From Selenomonas sp. oral taxon 892 str. F0426 (GTDB lineage Bacteria > Bacillota > Negativicutes > Selenomonadales > Selenomonadaceae): a stretch of DNA of 62,227 bases. Positions 33,560 through 41,705 of the stretch are shown here, in pieces. Under the pieces are notes generated by a model. It ran no database searches. It was not told where the DNA came from and was given only the letters and a program-made list of their open reading frames with translations. The translations under genes were made by a program, and so were the position numbers. Within the stretch, counting starts at the first letter, position 1. Each line of letters opens with the position of its first letter. The stretch spans positions 138,649-200,875 of the forward strand of contig NZ_KI260540.1 in NCBI RefSeq assembly GCF_000468035.1, given 5' to 3'.

Positions 33560-33649
33560 TCAGTATTCGCTGAACCCGAAATTCAGACCGATCCGCTCGC
33601 CCGTCGTCGTATACTCCTTGAACTTGTAGATGATCGGGCGACGCTCCAT
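33560..33649 (-). CDS. Possible 29-residue peptide or gene fragment
   Basis: MERRPIIYKFKEYTTTGERI followed by GLNFGFSEY. The alternating hydrophobic end resembles the last strand of a beta-barrel protein, so it may be a remnant of an outer-membrane gene. No ribosome site is seen before the ATG. It overlaps nothing else and ends three bases after the acetyltransferase stop on the opposite strand. Confidence 0.25.
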   Translation of the reverse strand: MERRPIIYKFKEYTTTGERIGLNFGFSEY

Positions 33650-33656
33650 ACAAAAG

Positions 33657-33697
33657 AAAGGCCTGCACACATCCGAACGTGTGCAGGCCCTTTTTTG
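33657..33697. terminator. Rho-independent terminator
   Basis: GGCCTGCACAC and GTGTGCAGGCC stem followed by TTTTTT on the plus side. Confidence 0.9.
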
Positions 33698-33735
33698 CGT
33701 ATATTGTGAAGATGTTCCGTATCTCAGTCAAGCCG

Positions 33736-34503
33736 TCACAGCAGCGTCAGCAGCCCCCGATGCACCGTATCCCCGACACGTGTCTCGGTGACGCGGCAGT
33801 CGATGTCGTAGTAGCGGCTGAGATTCTCCTCGATGAGCAGCTCTGCGGTTGCACCGAAAAGATACTCCCCGCGCCGCATGAGGAGGCTCTTGTCCGAGAT
33901 CTTAAGTGCGTTCTCGGGTGAGTGGGTATTCATGACGATGGTCATCCCCTGCTCATGTGAGAGTTTCTGCAAGAGCCGCAGGACAATCATCTGATTGTGA
34001 AAGTCCAGATGTGCCTCCGGCTCATCGAGGATCATCAGCTTTGGAGAGGCGGCGAGGGCGCGGGCGATGTAGACCATCTGCAGCTGACCGCCGCTGAGTT
34101 CCGTTGCGGAGCGTTCCGCGAGCGGCAGGACGCCGACGAGATCGAGCAGCTCCGTCACACGCGTACGATCTGCCATCGACGGCGTCCGAAAGAGGCCGAT
34201 GCGCCGCGCACGTCCCATCATGACCATCTCAAATACGGTGTAGGGAAAGGCGGGGGCATGACTCTGCGGAACATAGCCGATCTTTGCGCTGACAGCGGTG
34301 GGATCGGGACGCTCACCGTCGACCAGGCATTCTCCGCGCGTCCATGGCAGGATGCCGAGCAGGCAGCGCAGGAAGGTCGTCTTGCCGATGCCGTTGCGCC
34401 CAAGGATCGTGAGCACCTCACCCGCCGCGAGGGAGAGGGAGAGCTCGGAAAAGATTTCATGTGTCCCATCGTAGGAGAACGCAGCATTTTTTACCGTGAT
34501 CAT
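33736..34503 (-). CDS. ABC transporter ATP-binding protein, second metal-chelate importer
   Basis: 255 residues. Walker A is GRNGIGKTT, the signature LSGGQLQMVYIARAL, Walker B LMILDEPEAHLD (an atypical Glu-Ala in place of Thr-Asn), and the switch His lies in MNTHSPENALKI. Its start overlaps the permease stop (ATGA). It energises the importer formed with the next two genes. It is the last gene of the minus-strand locus beginning at 41488. Confidence 0.94.
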   Translation of the reverse strand: MITVKNAAFSYDGTHEIFSELSLSLAAGEVLTILGRNGIGKTTFLRCLLGILPWTRGECLVDGERPDPTAVSAKIGYVPQSHAPAFPYTVFEMVMMGRARRIGLFRTPSMADRTRVTELLDLVGVLPLAERSATELSGGQLQMVYIARALAASPKLMILDEPEAHLDFHNQMIVLRLLQKLSHEQGMTIVMNTHSPENALKISDKSLLMRRGEYLFGATAELLIEENLSRYYDIDCRVTETRVGDTVHRGLLTLL

Positions 34504-35513
34504 GACCAGTCCCCCCGTTTCTCCCGCGTACGCTTCAGAAGGAAGGCAAAGAACGGTGCCCCGAGCAGCGCCGTGAGAATGCCGATGGGAAGCTCTGCTG
34601 CCAGCAGGCTCCGCGCACAGATGTCGACGAGCGCAAGAAAGATCGCCCCCGTAAAGCACGCAGCAGGCAGGAGACGCGCATGATCAACACCGACGATGCG
34701 GCGGCACATATGTGGAATGACGAGGCCGACCCAACCGACAATCCCGCAGGCGGTCACAGAGAGCGCCGTAAGGATGGTCGCAGCGACGATGGCGATATTG
34801 CGGATGCGTGCAGGGTTCACGCCGAGGGAACGCGCCTCCTCCTCCCCGAGCGAGAGAATGTTGATGCGCCAGCGCATCGCGAGCAGAAATCCCCCCGCGA
34901 CGAGCATCGGCACAGCGATCACCTGCAGTCGATCAAAGTCCGCCTTTCCAAAGCTGCCCATGAGCCAGTACGTGATGGCAGGCAGCTTGTCATACGGATC
35001 AGCGGCGTATTTTACGAGCGAGATGAGCGCGGAGAAGATCGACGATATGATGATGCCTGAGAGGACAAGTGACATCATGGACACGGAGCCGCGGCTGCGC
35101 GAGAAGTAATACGCCAGTGCAACGCTCGCCATGCCGCAGAGGAATGCGATGACCGAGGTCTCGCTGCCCGTTCCCCAGAGAAGGATGCCAAGCACCGCCC
35201 CGAATCCTGCCCCGCTCGAGACACCGAGCACATCAGGGCTCACGAGCGGATTGCGAAAGATCCCCTGATAGACCGCACCTGAGAGTGAGAGGGCGGCACC
35301 GACGAGCATCGCAAGGAGCGTACGCGGCAGCCGCAGCTCGAGAACGACCGTCGACGCCATATCTGTACGCGCCGTCCCCGTCACGGCACACGCGAGGATG
35401 TCATAGACCTCACTCGGTGCGATGGCGTAGCGCCCCGCCGTGAGGGAGAGGAGGAACACGGCGACGAACAGAATACCGAATACAGTCCACAGGAGTCCGT
35501 TACGTTGTTTCAT
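34500..35513 (-). CDS. FecCD-family permease, second metal-chelate importer
   Basis: 337 residues from the ATG six bases after GAGG; a GTG four codons earlier is also possible. About nine to ten membrane helices are visible with the landmarks LRLPRTLLAMLVGAALSLSG, FRNPLVSPDVLGVSSGAGFG and GLVIPHMCRRIVGVDHARLL. It differs clearly from the permease at 13141, so the two importers are not recent duplicates. It forms the cytoplasmic-membrane channel for the substrate delivered by the lipoprotein gene upstream. Confidence 0.94.
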   Translation of the reverse strand: MKQRNGLLWTVFGILFVAVFLLSLTAGRYAIAPSEVYDILACAVTGTARTDMASTVVLELRLPRTLLAMLVGAALSLSGAVYQGIFRNPLVSPDVLGVSSGAGFGAVLGILLWGTGSETSVIAFLCGMASVALAYYFSRSRGSVSMMSLVLSGIIISSIFSALISLVKYAADPYDKLPAITYWLMGSFGKADFDRLQVIAVPMLVAGGFLLAMRWRINILSLGEEEARSLGVNPARIRNIAIVAATILTALSVTACGIVGWVGLVIPHMCRRIVGVDHARLLPAACFTGAIFLALVDICARSLLAAELPIGILTALLGAPFFAFLLKRTREKRGDWS

Positions 35514-35521
35514 ACACGTCC

Positions 35522-36586
35522 TCACTCGTGCAGGATCGACCTGAGATCGTCGTCCGTCAGCTGATATGAGAAAAATTTCTGATAGAACTCACGCAGGTCA
35601 CCCACCAGATGTGCGTGGTCAAAGATCTCCGGATGCAGTTTCTGCGCGATCCACTCGATCATCAACGGCGTCTCGACACACGGCGCATCCCAGCGATAGA
35701 GACCGTTCGGTGCCTTATAAACGCGCCCTTCGCGCACCGCCTTGATGTTCCTCCAGTTCTGTCCCGCGAGGCGATCCTCATAAAGGTCGGCGGGCTGGAT
35801 CTGTGCAAAGTTGCTGAGGATGACGACATCGGGATCCCACGCAGCGACCTGTTCCATCGTGACCGGCGTCCACTGCCCCTGCACAGCCTTCGCGACATTC
35901 ACACCGCCCGCCGTCTCAATCATCATCGTATTGACGGTGCCGTCCGCCGCGACCTTCAGATCGCCGTCGCGCAGGTAGAGCACCTTCGGCCTTGGCTGTC
36001 CCGCGAGCGCTTCCTTTTTCCCATCGAAATAAGCCATCATATCCTGCTGAGACTGGATCAGTGATGCGGCACGATCCTCCTTGCCAAGTACCTGACCGAT
36101 AACACGGATGCCGTTCTGGAGATCCTCCATCGTGCCGTACTTCAGTGCGATCGTCGGAACCTTCAGCTTCTCAAGCTGTGCAATCTCGTCCTCCTGGTAG
36201 TTCCAGACGATGATGGCGCTTGGATTCAGCTTGCCGAGTTCCTCCATGTGGATGGCAAAGTCCTGCCCGACGAAATCCGTCGAGGCATTCGCCATCTCCG
36301 GCGCTAGTTTCTTCAGCATAGACGTCTCATACGAGGCCTTTGCCGACGGATGTATGCCCGAAATGCGCTCCGCCGAGCCGTCCACCGCATAGACGACCGA
36401 TGCCCACGGGATGGGAACGATGGAGAGGCTCCGCACCTCTCCCGGCAGGCGCACCTCGCGCCCCGTCGTATCCGTCACGACACGCTCCTGTGTCGGTGCA
36501 GCGGTCTGCTGCCCGCAGCCAACGAGGGCGAACATCGTGCAAATAATGGTCAGCCGTGTGAGATATCGCAAAGCTGTCTGTATCAT
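35522..36586 (-). CDS. Metal-chelate binding lipoprotein (FecB-like)
   Basis: 354 residues from the ATG after AAGGAGG. The lipobox ALVGC puts a lipid anchor at about residue 25. The cleft domains show TDTTGREVRLPGEVRSLSIV and LNPSAIIVWNYQEDEIAQL in the first lobe and PDVVILSNFAQIQPADLYED in the second. The region NGLYRWDAPCVETPLMIEWI, with a free cysteine, is characteristic of a subgroup seen with cobalt, haem or molybdate-type importers, but the ligand is not settled. It is separated from the upstream receptor by an 83-bp gap with a hairpin. Confidence 0.9.
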   Translation of the reverse strand: MIQTALRYLTRLTIICTMFALVGCGQQTAAPTQERVVTDTTGREVRLPGEVRSLSIVPIPWASVVYAVDGSAERISGIHPSAKASYETSMLKKLAPEMANASTDFVGQDFAIHMEELGKLNPSAIIVWNYQEDEIAQLEKLKVPTIALKYGTMEDLQNGIRVIGQVLGKEDRAASLIQSQQDMMAYFDGKKEALAGQPRPKVLYLRDGDLKVAADGTVNTMMIETAGGVNVAKAVQGQWTPVTMEQVAAWDPDVVILSNFAQIQPADLYEDRLAGQNWRNIKAVREGRVYKAPNGLYRWDAPCVETPLMIEWIAQKLHPEIFDHAHLVGDLREFYQKFFSYQLTDDDLRSILHE

Positions 36587-36634
36587 AGAAAATCCTCCTT
36601 CCAATGTGCAGAAAATCCCCCAAAAACCAAGATA

Positions 36635-36655
36635 GGACGGTGCATTCCGCACCGC
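36635..36655 (-). terminator. Hairpin between the receptor and binding-protein genes
   Basis: On the minus strand GGCGGTGCGG and CCGCACCGTCC-like arms around AATG form a strong stem without a good T run. It may reduce transcription past the receptor or protect mRNA ends rather than terminate fully. Confidence 0.55.
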
Positions 36656-36669
36656 CCTGCCCTTTATGC

Positions 36670-38883
36670 TCAGAGATCGAATGTCGCCGACAGCATGAAT
36701 GTACGCGGCATCGAGAGGAGGAGCTTGCTCCCCTGGCCCGGCTGGAGGATCCAGTAGCTGTGGTCGAATACGTTGTAGATGGACGCCTGCAGAGACACGG
36801 GCGTCGTTCCGATCTTCGTCCGATAGTTCGCAAAGAGATCAAATACTGCCGATGACGGTACGGAGAGTTCACGGCGGCCATTTCCGATAATCGTCCCGCG
36901 CGAGACATAGTTCATGCGGCCTGTAATGCTCCAGTCGTTATTTGGCATATACTCAAGACCGACAACTGCACTCCACGGTGCTGAGCTGTCCGTCGGCAGG
37001 CCGTCGTTTGCGCCTCCCTGCGTCCGCTGCTGGCGCGCATGGAGATACTGAATCCCGCCGAACACATTCCACTTCGGTGCGGCCGCGCCCGTGATGCTGA
37101 GATCAACTCCACGGTAGCGGTTCTCGCCGTCAAGCCGATAGAACGGCAGCAGGGGATTCGCAGGATTCGGAACCTCGACGTAGTTCGGCTGGTTCACATC
37201 AAAGTATGCGAGTGCTGCATACATGCTGCCGAACTTATATTTGACACCGAGCTCCTTCTGTGTCACCTTGACTGCCTCTGCAATCTCGCCCTCGTTGGCA
37301 TAGCCGCTGCCGACAACCTGCCCGCGCGTCGTAGATTTTGCATACGCACCGTAGACCGAGATGCGATCCGTCGGTGCATACGTCACGCCGAATGTCGGCG
37401 CATACTGCGTGTCGGACACCTGATTCCAAGCAGCTGCGGCGCGGTAGTTGCCGTGGCGGCGCGTGACGGCTGCGAGCAGGTTCCACTTGCCGATCTGCAC
37501 CTTGTCCATCAGGTTGATGCTCGTATCCATTTCCTGATACTGGAACTTCTGCCCGAGGCTGTCTGAGATGTCGTAGTTATAGATTGAGGGCTTGTAGATG
37601 ATGCCGGAGTAGATATTGCCTGTCACATGAGCATTTGGAGCGTCGCGCCGCGTATTGTTGTACTGCACGCGCCAGGAACGGTCCACGGCGAGCGTCACGT
37701 CATGCTCCGCCGCCCCGGTCTTGAACTTGTGGTTCACACCGGCCTGCCCGTAGCGGCTCTTGAGATAGAAATACTGCGACCAGACGCGGTTGCCGCGCAG
37801 GTTGCCGTCTCCATCAATCGTCACCTGCGACCAATAGATGAAGCGGCGGTTCGTCATATCGTTCGTACCCGCGTTCAGGAACCACTTCGTATGGGGATTG
37901 ATCCGCTGCTCGTGGTTGAGTGTGATCTGATAACCGTCCCAGGCGCTGTACATGAGATTCGGATCATCGTAGCTGCGGCTCGCATCGGGCGCATTCGGCA
38001 CCTGCCGCACCGTGCGCTGAATCTGGAAGCGCCGCTCTGTCCCGCGCAGGTGATCCTTGTAATAGCCGCCGAAAAGATTCGTCGTGGTCTTCGGTGTCTC
38101 GCGGCTCACATCGACAAAGATGTTGCTCTTTCTCCGTCCCGCACCGCTGACGGAGAAGTTCCCCTCGCTGTGCTCGCCGTAGACACGCACGCCGAACGTA
38201 CCGTCGCCGAGACCGCTGCGGTTCACATCGATATAGCTGCCGTAGTGGCCGTAGCCGCCCATCGTCTGCCGGTAGCGCGTGAAATCGCCCTTCTCCGGGC
38301 GTTTCGTATAGAGATACACGGAAACCGGCTGACCCCCGTCAGGGCCATTGTACGACTGCACCGAGCCGGACAGCGTCGCTGCAGGCCCGACCATCACATC
38401 GGCACGTCCAATCGTATTCGTCACGGGACCCGCTGCCATGATGAAGAAGCCTGGCACATTGTTGAGGTACATCGCCGAACCGTTTGCAAGCATGCCGCGC
38501 GCGGAGAAGTCCGTCTTAATGAGTGAGGTTCCGACGCGCAGCGAGGGAACATTCGCGAGCACCTGGTTCACGTCCCCCGACGGTGCAGCGAACGTATCAA
38601 AATTCTTTGTCGTGAGACTCTGTGCCGTATATGGCACCTGCATGACGTCCTGGTCTCCCATCAGGCCAAAATTTGTCTGCTCCGCCTGGAATCCGCCGGG
38701 CAGAGCAGCCTGCGATGCCGCATCGGCATGCAGACGCCTTCCCTCCACCGTCACCACAGGCAGATCATACGTATCGACCTCCTGCACAGCCTCCTCCGAG
38801 TGCGGACTTTCTGCAGCACACACCATGCTCCCGCTTGAAAGGCACGCGAGAATAAGTGCAGCGAGTTTTTTCTTCCTTGTCAT
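36670..38883 (-). CDS. TonB-dependent outer-membrane receptor 2
   Basis: 737 residues from the ATG after AAAGGATGG. A signal peptide ends near VCAAE. The plug includes DLPVVTVEGRRL, DVMQVPYTAQSLTTKNFDTF and VLANVPSLRVGTSLIKTDFS, the pattern of FpvA/FhuE-like ferrisiderophore receptors, and the barrel ends in TFMLSATFDL. It imports a chelate for the ABC system encoded downstream. It lies only 86 bp after the nitrogenase-like gene on the same strand, linking the two functionally. Confidence 0.93.
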   Translation of the reverse strand: MTRKKKLAALILACLSSGSMVCAAESPHSEEAVQEVDTYDLPVVTVEGRRLHADAASQAALPGGFQAEQTNFGLMGDQDVMQVPYTAQSLTTKNFDTFAAPSGDVNQVLANVPSLRVGTSLIKTDFSARGMLANGSAMYLNNVPGFFIMAAGPVTNTIGRADVMVGPAATLSGSVQSYNGPDGGQPVSVYLYTKRPEKGDFTRYRQTMGGYGHYGSYIDVNRSGLGDGTFGVRVYGEHSEGNFSVSGAGRRKSNIFVDVSRETPKTTTNLFGGYYKDHLRGTERRFQIQRTVRQVPNAPDASRSYDDPNLMYSAWDGYQITLNHEQRINPHTKWFLNAGTNDMTNRRFIYWSQVTIDGDGNLRGNRVWSQYFYLKSRYGQAGVNHKFKTGAAEHDVTLAVDRSWRVQYNNTRRDAPNAHVTGNIYSGIIYKPSIYNYDISDSLGQKFQYQEMDTSINLMDKVQIGKWNLLAAVTRRHGNYRAAAAWNQVSDTQYAPTFGVTYAPTDRISVYGAYAKSTTRGQVVGSGYANEGEIAEAVKVTQKELGVKYKFGSMYAALAYFDVNQPNYVEVPNPANPLLPFYRLDGENRYRGVDLSITGAAAPKWNVFGGIQYLHARQQRTQGGANDGLPTDSSAPWSAVVGLEYMPNNDWSITGRMNYVSRGTIIGNGRRELSVPSSAVFDLFANYRTKIGTTPVSLQASIYNVFDHSYWILQPGQGSKLLLSMPRTFMLSATFDL

Positions 38884-38969
38884 TTCTGAACCATCCTTTG
38901 TATGAAAGTGTATAAATCGATTGGAACGATACCACAATATACGCTTAAATACAATCGAATAGATTCAAA
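38884..38969 (-). promoter_or_regulatory. Intergenic control region between nitrogenase-like and receptor genes
   Basis: The 86-bp AT-rich gap contains the dyad GAATAGATTC (near 38957) and TTGTAT with TATCGT at 17-bp spacing on the minus strand, which could be a weak promoter. It is either a site for the LysR protein or a metal regulator, or simply a read-through spacer. No terminator is present. Confidence 0.4.
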
Positions 38970-40580
38970 TTAACACTTCATTGTTTTTGAATCATCGAGA
39001 AATCCCTGCAAAATTTCTGCGAACTGTGCACCAAGCACGCCGCTGCCTGCTCCCGCGCCATCACGGCCCGAGAGAAGCCCGCTCGGCAAAGGCAGGATGC
39101 GTTTCTCCCCCATCGCAGGGAGAAGGATCGGATCGGCAATAACAATGTCCGCCGCGTCCCATGCAGGCTGCAGCTCCGCAGCCGTTCGAAAGATCAGCAG
39201 ATCTCCCTCTGCCGCACTCCGATAGAGTTCCGCCGTCTCACTCGACCACGCATATGCGGCGCAGTGCACCTCCTGCCATCCATGCAGCTTGAGCAGGCGC
39301 ACAATCGCCGCCGCTGCGATGGGGTCGGCAACAACGAGAATGCGTTCTGGATGTGCCGTCCGTTGTGCGCACGACACATCCCATGACGACGGTGCATCAT
39401 TCGCTCTGCCGAGCGCCCCCATCAGCTCCGCTCGCCACGCTGCACGTCCCTCTCGCCCGAGCGGCAGAGTGCGGACAACAGGTATGCCATAACGCGTGTT
39501 CAGCCACGCGGCCGCCCTCGTGCCGGCTGCAGAGACGAGCCAAACGGCTGCAGGGCGCTCGGTCAGAGCATCGCTCCCTGCAGTCACCATGCTGCAGCCA
39601 AGATCCGCAAGTGCAGCGCTCGCCTCCGCGAGTGCTGCTGCATCACCGAACAGGAGAGGACTGTGCCCGAGTACGAGCACCGTCTGCCCGCCTTCTTTCC
39701 AACGAGTCGCCGCCTCCTCCACGAGATGCTGCAATAACTCGGCCACACCAAAAACACCATCGTGAAACCCATCTGTAGGGGAGCAGCCCCCACGACAGCC
39801 ATGCATCTCCGCTGCATCCAGAATAGGGGCAGTCTCCATCGCCATAAATGCGGGCACGGGAGAAGTAATGAGGTGAATCGCCCGATGCCCTCCCTCTGCT
39901 GCGAGCTCTGCCACCTCCGCTGCAGCCGTCTCCTCCATGCCAAAGACATAGTCCTCCGCATGCGGGATAAGCGCATAGACATCGTGCCGATCGGGCATGA
40001 GATCCATCCGAGCAAGTGCCGTACGGCACCCCGAGGGGGTAACAAGCACCTGTGCGGTTCCCGTCCCGCGCAGAACGTCAACAACGCCCGCAGCATCGCT
40101 CATCGGCGGAGGCAGAGCCGACGAGGCGACGACCTCGCCCTCCTCCGGCGGCAGATGTACAAGAAGCTCCTCTGCCGGCTCATGTGAGAGCGCATCCGCC
40201 TTGGCAAGAGGACCTCGGAAAAAGCAGCGGATCATACAGCCAGTCTCCTCCGTGAGGCTCCGCTCGATATCGGCAAAGTCCGGCCGCACGAGAATGTCCA
40301 GGCACGACAGATAGAGCACGACAACGCGTACGCCAGGCAGCCGCGCCGCATCGCGCACAGCGTCCCGAATCACCTCCTCCGCCGTCCCCAAAACATAGTC
40401 TTCTGCAGAGATCACTGCATAGCGCAGACGCGGCAGCGCACCGATCAACGCCGCACGCCGATGGATGGAGCGCAGGCAGATGAGCGCACCCGTTGCGAGA
40501 ACGACGAGATCACGGCGCGCCCACAGACGATCCAGGCTCGTGTTAAAGTCCTGAATCTCCTCGGCAGCGATCTCCTTCAT
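38970..40580 (-). CDS. Divergent nitrogenase component 1-like protein with internal duplication
   Basis: 536 residues. It has the layout of the nitrogenase component 1 superfamily (NifD/E-like Rossmann domains): a GC-containing strand, then AEDYVLG (residues 59-65) corresponding to the 'ERD.VFGG' motif, and LYLSCLDILV with C93. Unusually, the first domain pattern occurs twice: ALICLRS...SAEDYVLG (C35) and TPSGCRT...HAEDYVFG (C185, residues 207-214). Two more Rossmann-like parts follow (TVLVLGHSPLLFGD; ERILVVADPIAAAAIVRLLK). Cysteines C35, C93, C115, C185, C262 and C266 could bind an Fe-S cluster. No NifH-like reductase is in the window. Its start overlaps the LysR stop. Role inferred: metal-chelate or cofactor reduction tied to the importer downstream. 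Confidence 0.75.
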   Translation of the reverse strand: MKEIAAEEIQDFNTSLDRLWARRDLVVLATGALICLRSIHRRAALIGALPRLRYAVISAEDYVLGTAEEVIRDAVRDAARLPGVRVVVLYLSCLDILVRPDFADIERSLTEETGCMIRCFFRGPLAKADALSHEPAEELLVHLPPEEGEVVASSALPPPMSDAAGVVDVLRGTGTAQVLVTPSGCRTALARMDLMPDRHDVYALIPHAEDYVFGMEETAAAEVAELAAEGGHRAIHLITSPVPAFMAMETAPILDAAEMHGCRGGCSPTDGFHDGVFGVAELLQHLVEEAATRWKEGGQTVLVLGHSPLLFGDAAALAEASAALADLGCSMVTAGSDALTERPAAVWLVSAAGTRAAAWLNTRYGIPVVRTLPLGREGRAAWRAELMGALGRANDAPSSWDVSCAQRTAHPERILVVADPIAAAAIVRLLKLHGWQEVHCAAYAWSSETAELYRSAAEGDLLIFRTAAELQPAWDAADIVIADPILLPAMGEKRILPLPSGLLSGRDGAGAGSGVLGAQFAEILQGFLDDSKTMKC

Positions 40581-41488
40581 CCGGCCTCCCCCTCTCTCCT
40601 CAGAGCCCCACACTCCTCCGCGAGAATCTCAAGAAAGAGCTCCATCACGGGACTGCGCCATTTGTTCTTATGTACCCCATAGTACGCCGTCAGTGTCAGA
40701 TGATCGGCGAGGACGCGCCTCAACAGCCCGCGCTCCGCCAGATCGTCCACGGAAAAATCCGGGAGGAGAGCGACACCCATATCGTTTCGGATCAGGTTGA
40801 TGATCGTCTGCGTGCTGCGGAGCTCAATCAGATTCGTAAACGTGATTGCCTGGCGCCGGAGATAGTCATCCACCATCTGGCGCACCTCCCCCGGATGCGG
40901 CATCGTAACCAGCGGCAGTTCATCGATCACCATCCCCCGCTCGCTCAGATCAGGACACCATGGTGCTGTACGCATCGACGCGTAAAAATGCATCGGCGTC
41001 TCCTCGAATCTCCAAAGCGACAGCGTGTCCTCGTCGCGCTCCTGAATACTGTACGCAAAGCCGATATCGAGCTGACCGTCGCGCAGCGCAGCGACCACAT
41101 CGCGGCTCGTCAAAGAGCGCAGGCGTAGGTCAACACGCGGCGCATGTGCATGCAGGCGTTTGAGCAGCATGGGCAGACGAAAGCACAGCAGTGACTCCGG
41201 TGCTCCGATGGAGAGTGTCCCCTGGTAGGATGCGATATCATATTGAAAGTTTTTGATCTTCTTCGCCGCACTGAGCACCTCATCCACATAGGGAATCAGC
41301 GCCTCACCCGCCTTCGTCAGGATCATCCGCCGCCCGCTCTTCTCAAAGAGCGGCACGCCGACGAGCTTTTCGAGCTGGGCAATGTGGAACGTGATCGTCG
41401 AAGGCGTATAGCTGAGAATACGCGCCGCCTTCGTAAAGCTGCCCGTGCGCACGATCGTCTCGAATGTCGTAAATATCTTGAGTTCCAT
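40577..41488 (-). CDS. LysR-family transcriptional regulator
   Basis: 303 residues from the ATG after a G-rich ribosome site. The N-terminal winged HTH is clear: LKIFTTFETIVRTGSFTKAA then LSYTPSTITFHIAQLEKLVG and PLFEKSGRRMILT. The effector domain follows with GTLSIGAPESLLCFRLPMLL and the DIGFAYSIQERDEDTL region. It probably controls the locus it heads, since its stop overlaps the nitrogenase-like gene start by ATGA and six genes follow in line. Placement upstream in the same operon rather than divergent is less typical of LysR genes and suggests autoregulation. Confidence 0.92.
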   Translation of the reverse strand: MELKIFTTFETIVRTGSFTKAARILSYTPSTITFHIAQLEKLVGVPLFEKSGRRMILTKAGEALIPYVDEVLSAAKKIKNFQYDIASYQGTLSIGAPESLLCFRLPMLLKRLHAHAPRVDLRLRSLTSRDVVAALRDGQLDIGFAYSIQERDEDTLSLWRFEETPMHFYASMRTAPWCPDLSERGMVIDELPLVTMPHPGEVRQMVDDYLRRQAITFTNLIELRSTQTIINLIRNDMGVALLPDFSVDDLAERGLLRRVLADHLTLTAYYGVHKNKWRSPVMELFLEILAEECGALRREGEAG

Positions 41489-41515
41489 CACGACCCCCCC
41501 CATGTATGAATCTAA

Positions 41516-41537
41516 GGAATCGCTGAATTTATCAGTG
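41516..41537. repeat. Fragment resembling a MITE terminus
   Basis: GGAATCGCTGAATTTATCAGTG shares GGAATC and TTTATCAGTG with the two ends of the 161-bp element, apparently folded together. It lies in the 217-bp gap between the LysR gene and copA; a TATACT lies near 41660 but no convincing copper-operator was found. Confidence 0.4.
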
Positions 41538-41705
41538 CTTTCGTATCTGCCAAACATCATACGATATATGAAGTTCGTTTTCAAGAGCCATAACTCCTGC
41601 GCTCCCATACCTAAGCATTTTGAAATTTTTTATCATTATTAAATTCTCTTGACAGGAATGTTATACTGTAAAAAAAATCTACCCAATCTATAGAAAAGGC
41701 TTTTT

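Noticed and set aside
38970-40580. A genuine nitrogenase gene (nifD/nifK)
   Set aside because: Overall similarity is remote, the cofactor-binding residues and a NifH gene are missing, and the context is metal-chelate uptake.
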